Of a stretch of DNA of 64,000 nucleotides, positions 8,411 to 16,792 are shown piece by piece; position 1 is the first letter of the stretch; each line of letters begins with the position of its first letter. Below the pieces are notes generated by a model that was not told where the DNA came from, searched no databases, and was given only the letters and a program-made list of their open reading frames with translations. Source of the DNA: JAGWBD01 sp965197455. GTDB taxonomy: Bacteria > Chloroflexota > Anaerolineae > Aggregatilineales > Phototrophicaceae. The stretch lies in the NCBI GenBank assembly GCA_965197455.1, contig OZ240208.1, positions 496,001-560,000 on the forward strand. The letters are read 5' to 3'. A program made the position numbers and the translations under genes.

Positions 8411-8764
8411 ATGGAACGGCGTCTGCGCCTGCGGGATGGCGCCGACTTTCGCCGTGTGCGCAACCGTGGCCGCGGCTACGCGAGTCGCTTGCTGCGGCTG
8501 GGCGTGGCCCAGGGGATGCGACCTCACAACCGTTATGGTGTGGTTACCGGCAAGCACCTGGGGAATGCCGTGACGCGCAACCGTCTGCGGCGCCTGCTAC
8601 GCGAGGCCCTGCGCAGCCTGCATCCGCAGTTGCAACCGGGTCATGACCTGGTGATTGTGGCGCGGGCAGCGCTTGCCGGAGAATCCCAGGCCACTGTCCG
8701 CTGCGCGCTGCAGCAGCAGTTGCGACGGGCCGGGTTGCTGGAAGTCAGGAGCGAAGGTGGATGA
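8411..8764 (+). CDS. rnpA: Ribonuclease P protein component
   Basis: 117 residues. Protein subunit of RNase P, which matures tRNA 5' ends. The family pattern is present: RLRDGADFRRVRNRGR at the N-terminus, then GVVTGKHLGNAVTRNRLRRLLRE, the Arg-rich RNR helix, and DLVIVARAALA in the C-terminal strand. It starts 8 bp after rpmH and its stop overlaps the yidD start (ATGA). Confidence 0.95.
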   Translation: MERRLRLRDGADFRRVRNRGRGYASRLLRLGVAQGMRPHNRYGVVTGKHLGNAVTRNRLRRLLREALRSLHPQLQPGHDLVIVARAALAGESQATVRCALQQQLRRAGLLEVRSEGG

Positions 8765-8979
8765 GGCGGGTTGCCCTGCTGGCGATACGCGGGTACCGGC
8801 GCACGGTCTCGCGCGTGCTGCCCTCCAGTTGTCGCTTCCATCCCACCTGTTCGGTCTATACCTACGAGGCGATTGAACGTTATGGTTTGTTGCGCGGTGG
8901 CTGGATGGGAGTGAAACGTATTGCCCGCTGCCATCCCCTTAACGAAGGCGGATATGACCCGGTACCGGACCTTGAATAA
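8761..8979 (+). CDS. yidD: Membrane protein insertion efficiency factor YidD
   Basis: 72 residues. Contains the YidD signature with conserved cysteines (LPSSCRFHPTCSVYTYEAIE) and GVKRIARCHPLNEGGYDPVP. A small membrane-associated protein that helps YidC-dependent insertion. Start coupled to rnpA by ATGA. Confidence 0.94.
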   Translation: MRRVALLAIRGYRRTVSRVLPSSCRFHPTCSVYTYEAIERYGLLRGGWMGVKRIARCHPLNEGGYDPVPDLE

Positions 8980-10141
8980 GGTTTTCCCCCGGCAAGCAAA
9001 CCCTGTATCACTGCGTCGCCTGCTGCTGCTCGCGTTGCTGCTGGGGGTTGCGGCCTGTGTGCCCATCCGTCAGGAAGCGGGCTGGCCCGTGCTGAGCACG
9101 CTCGGGGACAGCGACAATATCCTGCTGACCTATAACAACAAAATCATCATGATCGACTCCAGCAACGGGCAGCCTGTGCGTCTGCGCAATGCGGACGGCG
9201 AAGTGCGTGTGGACGGGGAAGGCAATGCGCGCATCTGGGAGTTTGGTGGTCCGCAGGATGCGCCCAACCAGTTTTTCTCAATTCCCCAATTGCTGGACGA
9301 GGATAACTTGCTGGTGCTGAGCAATAGTGAGCGCCTGTACGAGGTGAATCTGGCACGGGCGGATTCATTGCTTGAGGAAGGCAAGGAGTTGCCGGGGCGG
9401 GTGCTGGCTTCGCCATTGCTGGGCGAAGACCTGATCTTCGTCGGCGCGGAGCGCACGATGCTGGCGCTTGATCGAAGGAGCCATGAAGTCGTCTGGAGCT
9501 TCGATACCGGCCAGAGTATCTGGTCACAGCCCCTGCTGCTGAATGGAATGTTGCTTTTTACTTCGCTGGATCACCAACTTTACGCCCTAAACCCGCAGGA
9601 CGGGGCTGAAATCTGGCGACTGGACCTGGGCGGGGCGGCGCCGGTGGCCCCGGTGGTTCATGAAGGACGGCTCTACACGGGCAGCTTCTCGCGCAAGATT
9701 TTCGAGATTTCGCCGGAGGGACGCATTCTCGGCGAATTCACAACCGAAGACTGGGTCTGGGGCGCGCCTGCCATCGTGGACGGTGTGCTATACGCTGCTG
9801 ACCTCGGCGGCAATGCCTACGCGCTGCAGATTGATGACGGAAGTTTTCGTCTGTTGTGGCGCGCCGAAGTCAGTGAACGCGCCATCCGCGCGACGCCAGT
9901 GGTGAGCGGAGAGTATGTGATCGTCGCTTCGCGGGACCAGAAGCTGTACTGGCTGGATCGCGATGATGGCCGCACCTATTTCACGCGCGAACTGGCTGGC
10001 GAAGTCGTTTCGGACATGTTGCTGTTGAATCAGGGCGCGGACGAGGAAGCCTTGCTGGCGGTCAGTACCCTGGCCAACGAGGAAGCGCTGATCGCCTATG
10101 GTGTACAGAATGGTGAACGCCGCTGGACCTACAGTCGCTAG
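8954..10141 (+). CDS. Lipoprotein with PQQ-like beta-propeller (BamB-like)
   Basis: 395 residues from ATG 8954, overlapping the end of yidD by 26 bp. Residues 20-40 form a lipoprotein signal peptide with lipobox VAAC, so export and lipid anchoring are predicted. The mature part has repeated propeller blades: LALDRRSHEVVWSFDTG, LYALNPQDGAEIWRLDLG, AYALQIDDGSFRLLWRAE and LYWLDRDDGRTYFTREL. Such proteins act as scaffolds, as BamB does. The position between yidD and yidC suggests a role in membrane protein insertion or folding outside the cell. That role is inference; no enzymatic residues were identified. Confidence 0.85.
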   Translation: MTRYRTLNKVFPRQANPVSLRRLLLLALLLGVAACVPIRQEAGWPVLSTLGDSDNILLTYNNKIIMIDSSNGQPVRLRNADGEVRVDGEGNARIWEFGGPQDAPNQFFSIPQLLDEDNLLVLSNSERLYEVNLARADSLLEEGKELPGRVLASPLLGEDLIFVGAERTMLALDRRSHEVVWSFDTGQSIWSQPLLLNGMLLFTSLDHQLYALNPQDGAEIWRLDLGGAAPVAPVVHEGRLYTGSFSRKIFEISPEGRILGEFTTEDWVWGAPAIVDGVLYAADLGGNAYALQIDDGSFRLLWRAEVSERAIRATPVVSGEYVIVASRDQKLYWLDRDDGRTYFTRELAGEVVSDMLLLNQGADEEALLAVSTLANEEALIAYGVQNGERRWTYSR

Positions 10142-10175
10142 TTCTCTGGCGTAGCAGAGGGGAAGACGTGGCCAC

Positions 10176-11069
10176 ATGTGGGATCTGATCCTTAATCCCT
10201 TCATCACCCTGCTGACCCTGCTTTACTCGATTCTGGGCCAGAACGTGGTGCTGTCGATCGTCGTCTTCACGGTGCTGGTGCGCCTCGCCATCCTGCCCCT
10301 GACAGCACAGCAGCAGCGATCCTCTAAACGTATGCAGCAGTTGCAGCCTGAACTTAAGAAGTTGCAGGAGAAACACAAAAACGACCGCGAGAAGCTGGCG
10401 GCTGAGCAGATGGCGCTTTACAAGGAACATGGCGTCAACCCCTTTGGCGGCTGCCTGCCGCTGCTCATCCAGTTCCCTATTCTGATCGGCCTGTACCAGG
10501 CGATTATCTTCACGCTGGCGGCCACGCCATTCCAGTTGCTCGACCTTTCAGGTCGCTTTCTACTGCCGGGCCTGGATCATCTGGTGCCGCTGGAGAACCT
10601 GTGGCTGGGCATGGATCTCAGTCAGCCGCCGACCAACAACCCGCAGTGGGCGCTGGCCCTGCCGGTGCTGGTGCTGGTGACGACCTGGGCGCAGTCCAAG
10701 CTGACTGTGACGCCCACGCCGACGCAGAGCAGCTCGGACGGGCGCCCCAACCAGGCCCAGGCCATGACCCAGTCGATGACGACCATCATGCCGCTGATGT
10801 TCGGCTTCTTCTCGTTGTCATTCTCGGTGGGTCTTTCGATTTATTTCGTCATTTCCAACCTCATCGGTATCATTCAATACAGCCTGATGGGGCAATCGAA
10901 GCTGGATTTGCGCAAGTATCTGCCACGTCGTCGTCCTGCGGCAGCACTTACCGACCAGGCGTCAGAGCCTGCGCCGCCAAAGGCCACCCCCCGCGCCGGG
11001 AAGCGACGCAGACGGGACGACGATGACGACGACAAGGGTCCGCGCAAGACGAAGTCACGCAACCGCTGA
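10176..11069 (+). CDS. yidC: Membrane protein insertase YidC/Oxa1
   Basis: 297 residues. Starts directly with the Oxa1-like core and lacks the large periplasmic domain of Gram-negative YidC. Membrane segments lie at about residues 5-45 (NPFITLLTLLYSILG, LSIVVFTVLVRLAILPL), 90-115 (PFGGCLPLLIQFPILIGLYQ), 160-180 and 205-240. The cytoplasmic loop MQQLQPELKKLQEKHKND between the first two core segments is typical. The C-terminus is Lys/Arg/Asp-rich and probably contacts ribosomes. Next gene is jag, as in many Gram-positive-type clusters. Confidence 0.95.
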   Translation: MWDLILNPFITLLTLLYSILGQNVVLSIVVFTVLVRLAILPLTAQQQRSSKRMQQLQPELKKLQEKHKNDREKLAAEQMALYKEHGVNPFGGCLPLLIQFPILIGLYQAIIFTLAATPFQLLDLSGRFLLPGLDHLVPLENLWLGMDLSQPPTNNPQWALALPVLVLVTTWAQSKLTVTPTPTQSSSDGRPNQAQAMTQSMTTIMPLMFGFFSLSFSVGLSIYFVISNLIGIIQYSLMGQSKLDLRKYLPRRRPAAALTDQASEPAPPKATPRAGKRRRRDDDDDDKGPRKTKSRNR

Positions 11070-11126
11070 GGCGGGAGCGGCACAGGTTTGCAGGTCGGCC
11101 GCTCACCAGAATTGAGGATTTGCAGG

Positions 11127-11960
11127 ATGAATGTAGATCGTTCAATCGAGATCACCGGCGAGGACGTTGAACAGGCGGTCGCCAAGGGCCTGGCCCAGCT
11201 GGGTGTGGGGCCGGATGACGTGCTCGTCGAGGTGCTCGAAGAGCCCGCCCGTGGCATGTTCGGCCTGGGGGCGCGGCCAGCGCGGGTGCGGCTGCAATTG
11301 CTGACCACGCCAGTGCCGGTCGTCATGGAAGAGCAGGAAGCGAAAGCTGAAGACGACTCTGTTGATGATGAATCTGCGCTGGATTCACACGAGCCGGACG
11401 AAATGGGTGAGGAAGTCGTGGCAGAGTCTTCGCTGGACGATGCATCTGATCTGCCAGCGCCGGCGATACTCTATGAAGACGAAGTGGAAGAAGATGCTGA
11501 AGTCGGCAAGGTTGTGCTTTCCGAGCTGCTGGAAAGCATGGAAGTCCGCGCCGAGGTGCAGGTGTTGCGCGCCGAAGCGACCGACGAGGAAGAGCCGCCC
11601 TGGATGCTGGACATCATTGGCGAGAGTGACCTCAGTGTGCTCATCGGGCGCAAGGGCGAGACCCTGGCTTCGCTGCAGTACATCACGCGCCTGGTCACCA
11701 GCCGCGAATTGCAGCGGCGCGCCAACATCGTCGTGGACGTCGGTGGCTACAAGGCGCGGCGCATGAACCGGCTTTACGCGCTGGCCCGACGCATGGCGGA
11801 CCAGGCCATCAGCATGGGACGCCCCGTGGCGCTGGAGCCCATGCCACCCTACGAGCGCCGCATTGTGCACCTGGCGCTGCGCGAGCGCGAGGATGTCACC
11901 ACCGAAAGCAGCGGTGAAGGTCAGGCGCGCAAGGTCAACATCATTCCCGCCCAGGACTGA
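11127..11960 (+). CDS. jag: RNA-binding protein Jag/KhpB (Jag-N, KH and R3H domains)
   Basis: 277 residues from ATG 11127. The N-terminal Jag domain is MNVDRSIEITGEDVEQAVAK...GMFGLGARPARVRL. A long Asp/Glu-rich linker spans about residues 75-140. The KH domain has the GRKG loop (LSVLIGRKGETLASLQYI). The C-terminal R3H domain has MPPYERRIVHLALRE. Relatives bind RNA and influence cell division and envelope growth with KhpA. Its TGA overlaps the next ATG (TGATG at 11958-11962). Confidence 0.94.
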   Translation: MNVDRSIEITGEDVEQAVAKGLAQLGVGPDDVLVEVLEEPARGMFGLGARPARVRLQLLTTPVPVVMEEQEAKAEDDSVDDESALDSHEPDEMGEEVVAESSLDDASDLPAPAILYEDEVEEDAEVGKVVLSELLESMEVRAEVQVLRAEATDEEEPPWMLDIIGESDLSVLIGRKGETLASLQYITRLVTSRELQRRANIVVDVGGYKARRMNRLYALARRMADQAISMGRPVALEPMPPYERRIVHLALREREDVTTESSGEGQARKVNIIPAQD

Positions 11961-12811
11961 TGCAAGGGTCGACCTGTCTGGTCATCGGTCACATGACCGC
12001 AGACCTGACATTGCAAGGCATACGCCGGCAGGGTGGCACCGCATCTTACGCGACGCGGACGGCGCATGCGCTGGGCCTGCGGGTGCGTTTACTGACCAGC
12101 GTCGCAAGGCAGGAACCGCTGCTGGAGGGGCTGCGTCCCTTTGTGGACGCGCTGCACATCGTCCCCGGCGAAGAAACCAGTACCTTCGAAAACCTCTACG
12201 ATGAAGCTGGCAGGCGCACACAGATTCTGCGCGAGATTGCAGCGCCGCTGGGTCCTGCGGATTTGCCGGACGACTGGCGCGACACAAGGCTGGTGCATCT
12301 GGCGCCCTTGACCGGGGAAGTCGACCCGGCCCTGGCGGCGCAATTCCCGAACGCCACCGTATTGCTCACACCCCAGGGCTGGCTGCGCGAACGCGATGAA
12401 AACAACCTGGTGCGCTTTCGCCACTGGTTCGATGCCGAGGTATTGCGCCACGTTGACATCGTGGTGTTGAGCGAAGAGGATATCGCCGCCGAGCCTGACC
12501 TGGAGGCGGATTACGCGGCCAGTGTGCCCTGGCTCTTTGTGACGCGGGCCGAGCGCGGCGGCACTTGCTATCACCATGGCGTCCCCTACGACTACGCAAC
12601 GCCACAATTGCCGGCAGTGAACACCACCGGCGCAGGCGATGTTTTCGCCGGAGCGGTGCTGGCCTGTTCACAGCATCTCGAACAGAATATGCCGCGCGTA
12701 TGCCAGGTGGCCGCGCAGCTGGGCGCCACCACTATCACGCGTCCCTGGCTGGAAGGCGCGCCCACTGTGCAGGAAGCGCAAGACGCCCTGAAACTTCTGG
12801 AGCGACCATGA
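11960..12811 (+). CDS. PfkB/ribokinase-family carbohydrate kinase
   Basis: 283 residues. The N-terminus (CLVIGHMTADLTLQG) and the motif VNTTGAGDVFAGAVLA near the C-terminus, with the catalytic Asp and anion hole, place it in the PfkB family. The substrate cannot be told; the family includes sugar, nucleoside and inositol kinases. It is shorter than ribokinase (about 305). Translationally coupled to jag upstream and to the amidohydrolase downstream (ATGA 12808-12811). Confidence 0.85.
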   Translation: MQGSTCLVIGHMTADLTLQGIRRQGGTASYATRTAHALGLRVRLLTSVARQEPLLEGLRPFVDALHIVPGEETSTFENLYDEAGRRTQILREIAAPLGPADLPDDWRDTRLVHLAPLTGEVDPALAAQFPNATVLLTPQGWLRERDENNLVRFRHWFDAEVLRHVDIVVLSEEDIAAEPDLEADYAASVPWLFVTRAERGGTCYHHGVPYDYATPQLPAVNTTGAGDVFAGAVLACSQHLEQNMPRVCQVAAQLGATTITRPWLEGAPTVQEAQDALKLLERP

Positions 12812-14418
12812 GCGTCATCGATCGCGTTCTCTACAACGGCCACATTCGCACGCAGGACGCAAGCCGTCCGCTGGTCAGCGCGCTGGCGCTGGTCGGCGAG
12901 CGCATTGTGGCAACGGGCCCGGATGACGCGATGCTGGCGCTGGCCGGGCCTGACAGCGCACGCGATGATCTGGGTGGTCAGCACGTCATCCCAGGCCTGA
13001 TCGACGCGCACATCCACTGGGCCATGACAGCCCGCTCGTTGCAGGAGGTCAATGTCTTCGAGTTGCCCTCCATGGAAGAGGCGCTGCAACGCGTGGCACA
13101 GCGCGCGCAGGAGACTTTGCCAGGAGAGTGGATCGTTGGACAAGGCTGGTCGCAGGACTACTGGCAGCCGCCGCGCTTCCCGACAGCCGCTGACCTGGAT
13201 CGCGTGGCGCCGGCACACCCGGTGTTTTTGAGCGCCAAAAGCGGCCATGCCGCCTGGGTGAACAGCGCAGCGCTGCGTCGCTGTGGTCTGCATGCCGGGA
13301 CGTCAGATCCGCCTGGCGGTGTGATTCAACGCGATGCGCAGGGTCGACCCACCGGCATTTTGCTGGAGACGGCGATGGAGCTGGTGAGCGCCCACCTCCC
13401 GCAGCCAACTCCTGCACATCTCGCCACGCTCATGGCCACGGCCCAGCAGCAGGCGCTGGCCGCCGGACTGACCGGCCTGCATGATTTCGACGGCCCGGAT
13501 TGCCTGCAAGCATTACAGATTCTGCGCGAGCGGGGCGATTTGGCGCTACGCGTGACCAAGCAGATCAATCATGAATGGATTGACGCCGCGCTGGACAGCG
13601 GCTTGCGCAGCGGTTTCGGCGATGACTGGTTGCGCATCGGCGCGCAAAAGATCTTCGCGGACGGCGCGCTGGGGCCGCGCACGGCGCTGATGCTCGCACC
13701 TTATGAAGGTGAACCGGACAATCTGGGCGTCACCCTGGTCGAGCGCGAGGAGATGCAGGCGCTGGTCAGTCGCGCCAGCGCAGCCGGTGTGGCTACCACC
13801 ATCCACGCCATCGGCGACCGCGCCGTACATGATGTCCTCGATGTTTTCGAGCTTGCGCGCCAGCAAGAAGCCGAGCGCGGTCAAACGCCCGACACGCTGC
13901 GTCACCGGATCGAGCATGTCCAGCTCATCCACCCGGAAGATATACCGCGTCTGGCCGCGCTGAATGTGGTCGCCTCCATGCAACCCATTCACGCAACCTC
14001 GGATTATCCAGCGGCCGACAGCGCCTGGGGTGAGCGGGTGCGCTGGAGTTACAACGTTCGCGCCCAGCTGGATGCAGGCGCGCCCGTGGCGCTGGGCACC
14101 GATTCGCCGGTGGAGCCTTTTGAGCCGCTGAAGAGCTTTTACGCTGCCATTACGCGGCGCCGGCCGGATGGCTCGCCCGGGCCTGAAGGCTGGCTGCCGG
14201 AGCTGCGCCTCAGCGCCGCCGAGACGCTGCATGGCTACACGCTGGGGTCGGCCTGGGCGGCGGGCATGGACGATCGTCTGGGACGGCTGGCGCAAGGCCA
14301 CCTGGCGGACCTGGTGGTGCTGGATCGCGATGTGCTGAACTGTGATCCGGAGGAATTGCCGGAGACTCAGGTGCTGGCCACGATGGTGGGCGGCAACTGG
14401 CGCTACAGGATTTCCTGA
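12808..14418 (+). CDS. Amidohydrolase family protein (YtcJ-like)
   Basis: 536 residues. Metal-dependent amidohydrolase: the metal-binding HxH motif is in IPGLIDAHIHW, with later ligands in TTIHAIGDRAV and HRIEHVQLIHPEDI and the catalytic Asp region in PVALGTDSPVEP. Domain pattern and length match the YtcJ/exoenzyme-regulatory AepA group, whose substrates are mostly unknown. The start ATG 12808 overlaps the kinase stop. The 3' end overlaps uvrB tail to tail by 16 bp. Confidence 0.87.
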   Translation: MSVIDRVLYNGHIRTQDASRPLVSALALVGERIVATGPDDAMLALAGPDSARDDLGGQHVIPGLIDAHIHWAMTARSLQEVNVFELPSMEEALQRVAQRAQETLPGEWIVGQGWSQDYWQPPRFPTAADLDRVAPAHPVFLSAKSGHAAWVNSAALRRCGLHAGTSDPPGGVIQRDAQGRPTGILLETAMELVSAHLPQPTPAHLATLMATAQQQALAAGLTGLHDFDGPDCLQALQILRERGDLALRVTKQINHEWIDAALDSGLRSGFGDDWLRIGAQKIFADGALGPRTALMLAPYEGEPDNLGVTLVEREEMQALVSRASAAGVATTIHAIGDRAVHDVLDVFELARQQEAERGQTPDTLRHRIEHVQLIHPEDIPRLAALNVVASMQPIHATSDYPAADSAWGERVRWSYNVRAQLDAGAPVALGTDSPVEPFEPLKSFYAAITRRRPDGSPGPEGWLPELRLSAAETLHGYTLGSAWAAGMDDRLGRLAQGHLADLVVLDRDVLNCDPEELPETQVLATMVGGNWRYRIS

Positions 14419-16469
14419 GCGTCCAGGTCAAGCGTCTGTAGCTGGAGCTCCGCCTCCAGCGCATTGCCGCCAGCTTGCTGCAACACCAGTGCCGAACGCA
14501 GCTCGACGATCTGATCGCGCAGGATGGCGGCCTTCTCGAACTCCAGCATTTGCGCGGCGGTCTTCATCTCGCGCTCCAGCTCCTTGATCAGCCGCAGTTT
14601 CTCGTCCGCCGGCAACTCCGTCAGCGAGACGTCCCCCAGTCCGGCCTCGGACTTTCTGTCTTCCGCCACCATGGTGCGCACGCGATCGGTCAGGTCGCGC
14701 ACCTGCTTGACGATGGTGGCGGGCTCAATGCCATGCGCCAGATTGTGCGCGTGTTGCAGCTCGCGCCTGCGTCTCGTCTCGTCGAGGGCGCGGGCCATGG
14801 AAGGCGTAATGCGGGAGGCGTAAAGGATGACCTTGCCGTCTATGTGGCGGGCGGCACGGCCAATATTCTGGATGAGCGCGCTTTCGGAGCGCAGAAAGCC
14901 TTCCTTGTCCGCGTCGAGGATGGCGACCAGGGACACTTCGGGCAGGTCGATACCTTCGCGCAGCAGGTTGATGCCAACGACGGCGTCGTAAATTCCCTGG
15001 CGCAAGTCACGCAGAATCTCGACACGTTCGAAGGTGTCCACCTCGGCGTGCAGATACTGGGCGCGGATGCCGGCCTCGACCAGGTAATCGGCCAGGTCCT
15101 CGGCCATGCGTTGGGTGAGCGTGGTGATGAGCGCGCGCTGGCCGACGCTGATGCGCTGGGCCACCTCCTGCAGCAAATCGTCAATCTGCCCCTCGATGGG
15201 TCGCACCTCAACCATGGGATCGAGGACGCCGGTGGGGCGGATGACCTGCTGCACGGTGGCTTTGCTGACTTCCTTTTCCCAGGTGCCGGGCGTCGCCGAA
15301 GTGTAGATAGTCTGACCCGTACGCTGTCGAAACTCATCGAACTGGAGCGGGCGATTGTCCAGCGCGCTGGGTAAACGGAAGCCGTAATCGACCAGCACGG
15401 TCTTGCGGCTGCGGTCACCCTTGATCATGGCGCGAATCTGCGGCACGGTCATGTGACTCTCGTCGATGACCAGCAGGAAGTCTTCCGGGAAGTAGTCGAT
15501 GAGCGTGAAGGGCGCGCTGCCCTCCGCGCGCTGCTCCAGGTGGCGCGAGTAGTTTTCGACGCCGCTGGTGAAGCCGACTTCGCGCAACATTTCAATATCG
15601 TAGTTGACGCGCTGTTCCAGGCGCTGGGCCTCGACCAGCTTGTCCTGCGACTTCAGGAAGGCCAGCTGCTGCTCCAGCTCAACTTCGATGTCGGTCACTG
15701 CCTGCCGCAGCTTGTCGGCGTCGGTTACGTACTCGCGCGCCGGGTAGACCAGCAGGCTGTCATGCGTCGTGAGCAGCTCGCCGGTGAGCGGGTCAAACTC
15801 GACGATACGCTCAATCTCGTCGCCGAAGAGCGCGATGCGGAAGGCGGTCTCGGCATAAGCGGGATAGATCTCGAGCGTGTCGCCACGGGCGCGAAAGGTG
15901 CCGCGGCGCAAATCGAAGTCATTGCGGGTGTACTGGATGGTGACCAGTTTGCGCAGCAGCGAGTCGCGCCGGATGACTTCGCCAGTCTTCAGCTCCACAA
16001 CCAGCTTCTGCCAGGCGCTGGGGTCGCCGAAACCGTAGATGCAGGACACGGAGGCGACTACGATGACATCGCGGCGATAGTTCAGCGCGGCGCAGGCGGC
16101 CAGGCGCAGGCGTTCGATGTGGTCGTTGACCTTGGTCGACTTCTCGATGTAGAGGTCGTGGCGCGGAACGTAGGCTTCCGGCTGATAGTAATCGTAATAG
16201 CTGACGAAGTATTCGACCGAGTTGCGCGGGAACAATTCCTTGAACTCTGAATAGAGTTGCGCAGCCAGGGTCTTGTTGTGCGCCATCACCAGGGCGGGGC
16301 GTTGCGTGCGCTCGATCACGTTGGCGATGGTGAAGGTTTTACCGGTGCCGGTTGCGCCCAGCAGGGTCTGATGGTCGTGCCCGGCAAACAGGCCGTCCGT
16401 CAGCTGCACAATCGCCTCGGGCTGGTCTCCGGTAGGCTGAAAGGGTGACACAATCTGGAAGGCTGGCAT
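14403..16469 (-). CDS. uvrB: Excinuclease ABC subunit B
   Basis: 688 residues. DNA damage-recognition helicase subunit of nucleotide excision repair. Walker A GATGTGKT is at residues 38-45, followed by the UvrB beta-hairpin YYDYYQPEAYVPRHD. Later come DESHMTVPQIRAM, LREGIDLPEVSLVAILDAD and the C-terminal UVR motif (LIKELEREMKTAAQMLEFEKAA) that contacts UvrC. ATG 16469 was chosen over GTG 16496 because the -10 box and operator place the transcript start at about 16494. A LexA-like box lies at 16480-16493. Confidence 0.96.
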   Translation of the reverse strand: MPAFQIVSPFQPTGDQPEAIVQLTDGLFAGHDHQTLLGATGTGKTFTIANVIERTQRPALVMAHNKTLAAQLYSEFKELFPRNSVEYFVSYYDYYQPEAYVPRHDLYIEKSTKVNDHIERLRLAACAALNYRRDVIVVASVSCIYGFGDPSAWQKLVVELKTGEVIRRDSLLRKLVTIQYTRNDFDLRRGTFRARGDTLEIYPAYAETAFRIALFGDEIERIVEFDPLTGELLTTHDSLLVYPAREYVTDADKLRQAVTDIEVELEQQLAFLKSQDKLVEAQRLEQRVNYDIEMLREVGFTSGVENYSRHLEQRAEGSAPFTLIDYFPEDFLLVIDESHMTVPQIRAMIKGDRSRKTVLVDYGFRLPSALDNRPLQFDEFRQRTGQTIYTSATPGTWEKEVSKATVQQVIRPTGVLDPMVEVRPIEGQIDDLLQEVAQRISVGQRALITTLTQRMAEDLADYLVEAGIRAQYLHAEVDTFERVEILRDLRQGIYDAVVGINLLREGIDLPEVSLVAILDADKEGFLRSESALIQNIGRAARHIDGKVILYASRITPSMARALDETRRRRELQHAHNLAHGIEPATIVKQVRDLTDRVRTMVAEDRKSEAGLGDVSLTELPADEKLRLIKELEREMKTAAQMLEFEKAAILRDQIVELRSALVLQQAGGNALEAELQLQTLDLDAQEIL

Positions 16470-16479
16470 GGCTGCTTTC

Positions 16480-16493
16480 TGTACATTTGTTCG
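16480..16493 (-). promoter_or_regulatory. LexA-like SOS box upstream of uvrB
   Basis: The minus strand reads CGAACAAATGTACA, matching 12 of 14 positions of the Gram-positive SOS box CGAACRNRYGTTYC. It lies just downstream of the -10 box over the predicted start site, where a repressor would block transcription. The second half-site is imperfect (GTAC instead of GTTC). Confidence 0.55.
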
Positions 16494-16500
16494 CACTCAA

Positions 16501-16509
16501 AGTATAGCA
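16501..16509 (-). promoter_or_regulatory. uvrB extended -10 promoter
   Basis: Minus strand TGC-TATACT is an extended -10 element. The predicted start is near 16494, with a leader of about 25 nt. The -35 is weak, as expected for extended -10 promoters. Confidence 0.6.
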
Positions 16510-16561
16510 GAATTGCGGCTTCTTGCCATAGCCTGGCAGGCGAGCGCAGGCAAAACAGGAC

Positions 16562-16590
16562 TTGACAAGCATGCCCTGGGCTGTCATGCT
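16562..16590 (+). promoter_or_regulatory. tRNA operon promoter
   Basis: Consensus TTGACA (16562-16567), 17 bp spacer, and CATGCT preceded by TGT. The start near 16597 is just before the first tRNA at 16602. Confidence 0.5.
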
Positions 16591-16601
16591 ATGTGGCACA
16601 T

Positions 16602-16673
<72 letters not shown>

Positions 16674-16684
16674 TCGCTCGGCAT

Positions 16685-16758
16685 GGTGATATAGCTCAGC
16701 CGGTTAGAGCGCGGGACTCATAATCTCGAGGTCGGTAGTTCGAGTCTACCTATCACCA
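16685..16758 (+). tRNA. tRNA with CAU anticodon (elongator Met or Ile2)
   Basis: Complete cloverleaf: acceptor GGTGATA with TATCACC, D arm GCTC/GAGC, anticodon CAT at 16719-16721, T stem GGTAG/CTACC, discriminator A; CCA is not encoded. The perfect 1:72 pair and lack of the three G-C anticodon-stem pairs exclude an initiator. CAU may read AUG (Met) or, if modified to lysidine by TilS, AUA (Ile2). The sequence alone does not settle this. It lies 11 bp after the initiator tRNA, probably co-transcribed. Confidence 0.9.
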
Positions 16759-16792
16759 TTGTGGTCCCGGAACGGCAGTCTTCCAGTACACC

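Noticed and set aside
14475..16250. Two long plus-strand frames (299 and 265 codons)
   Set aside because: They are antisense to uvrB, whose motifs cover the whole region; composition is that of a shadow frame.
16494..16496. GTG as uvrB start
   Set aside because: It coincides with the predicted transcription start and lies upstream of the LexA-like operator; ATG 16469 fits the family N-terminus.
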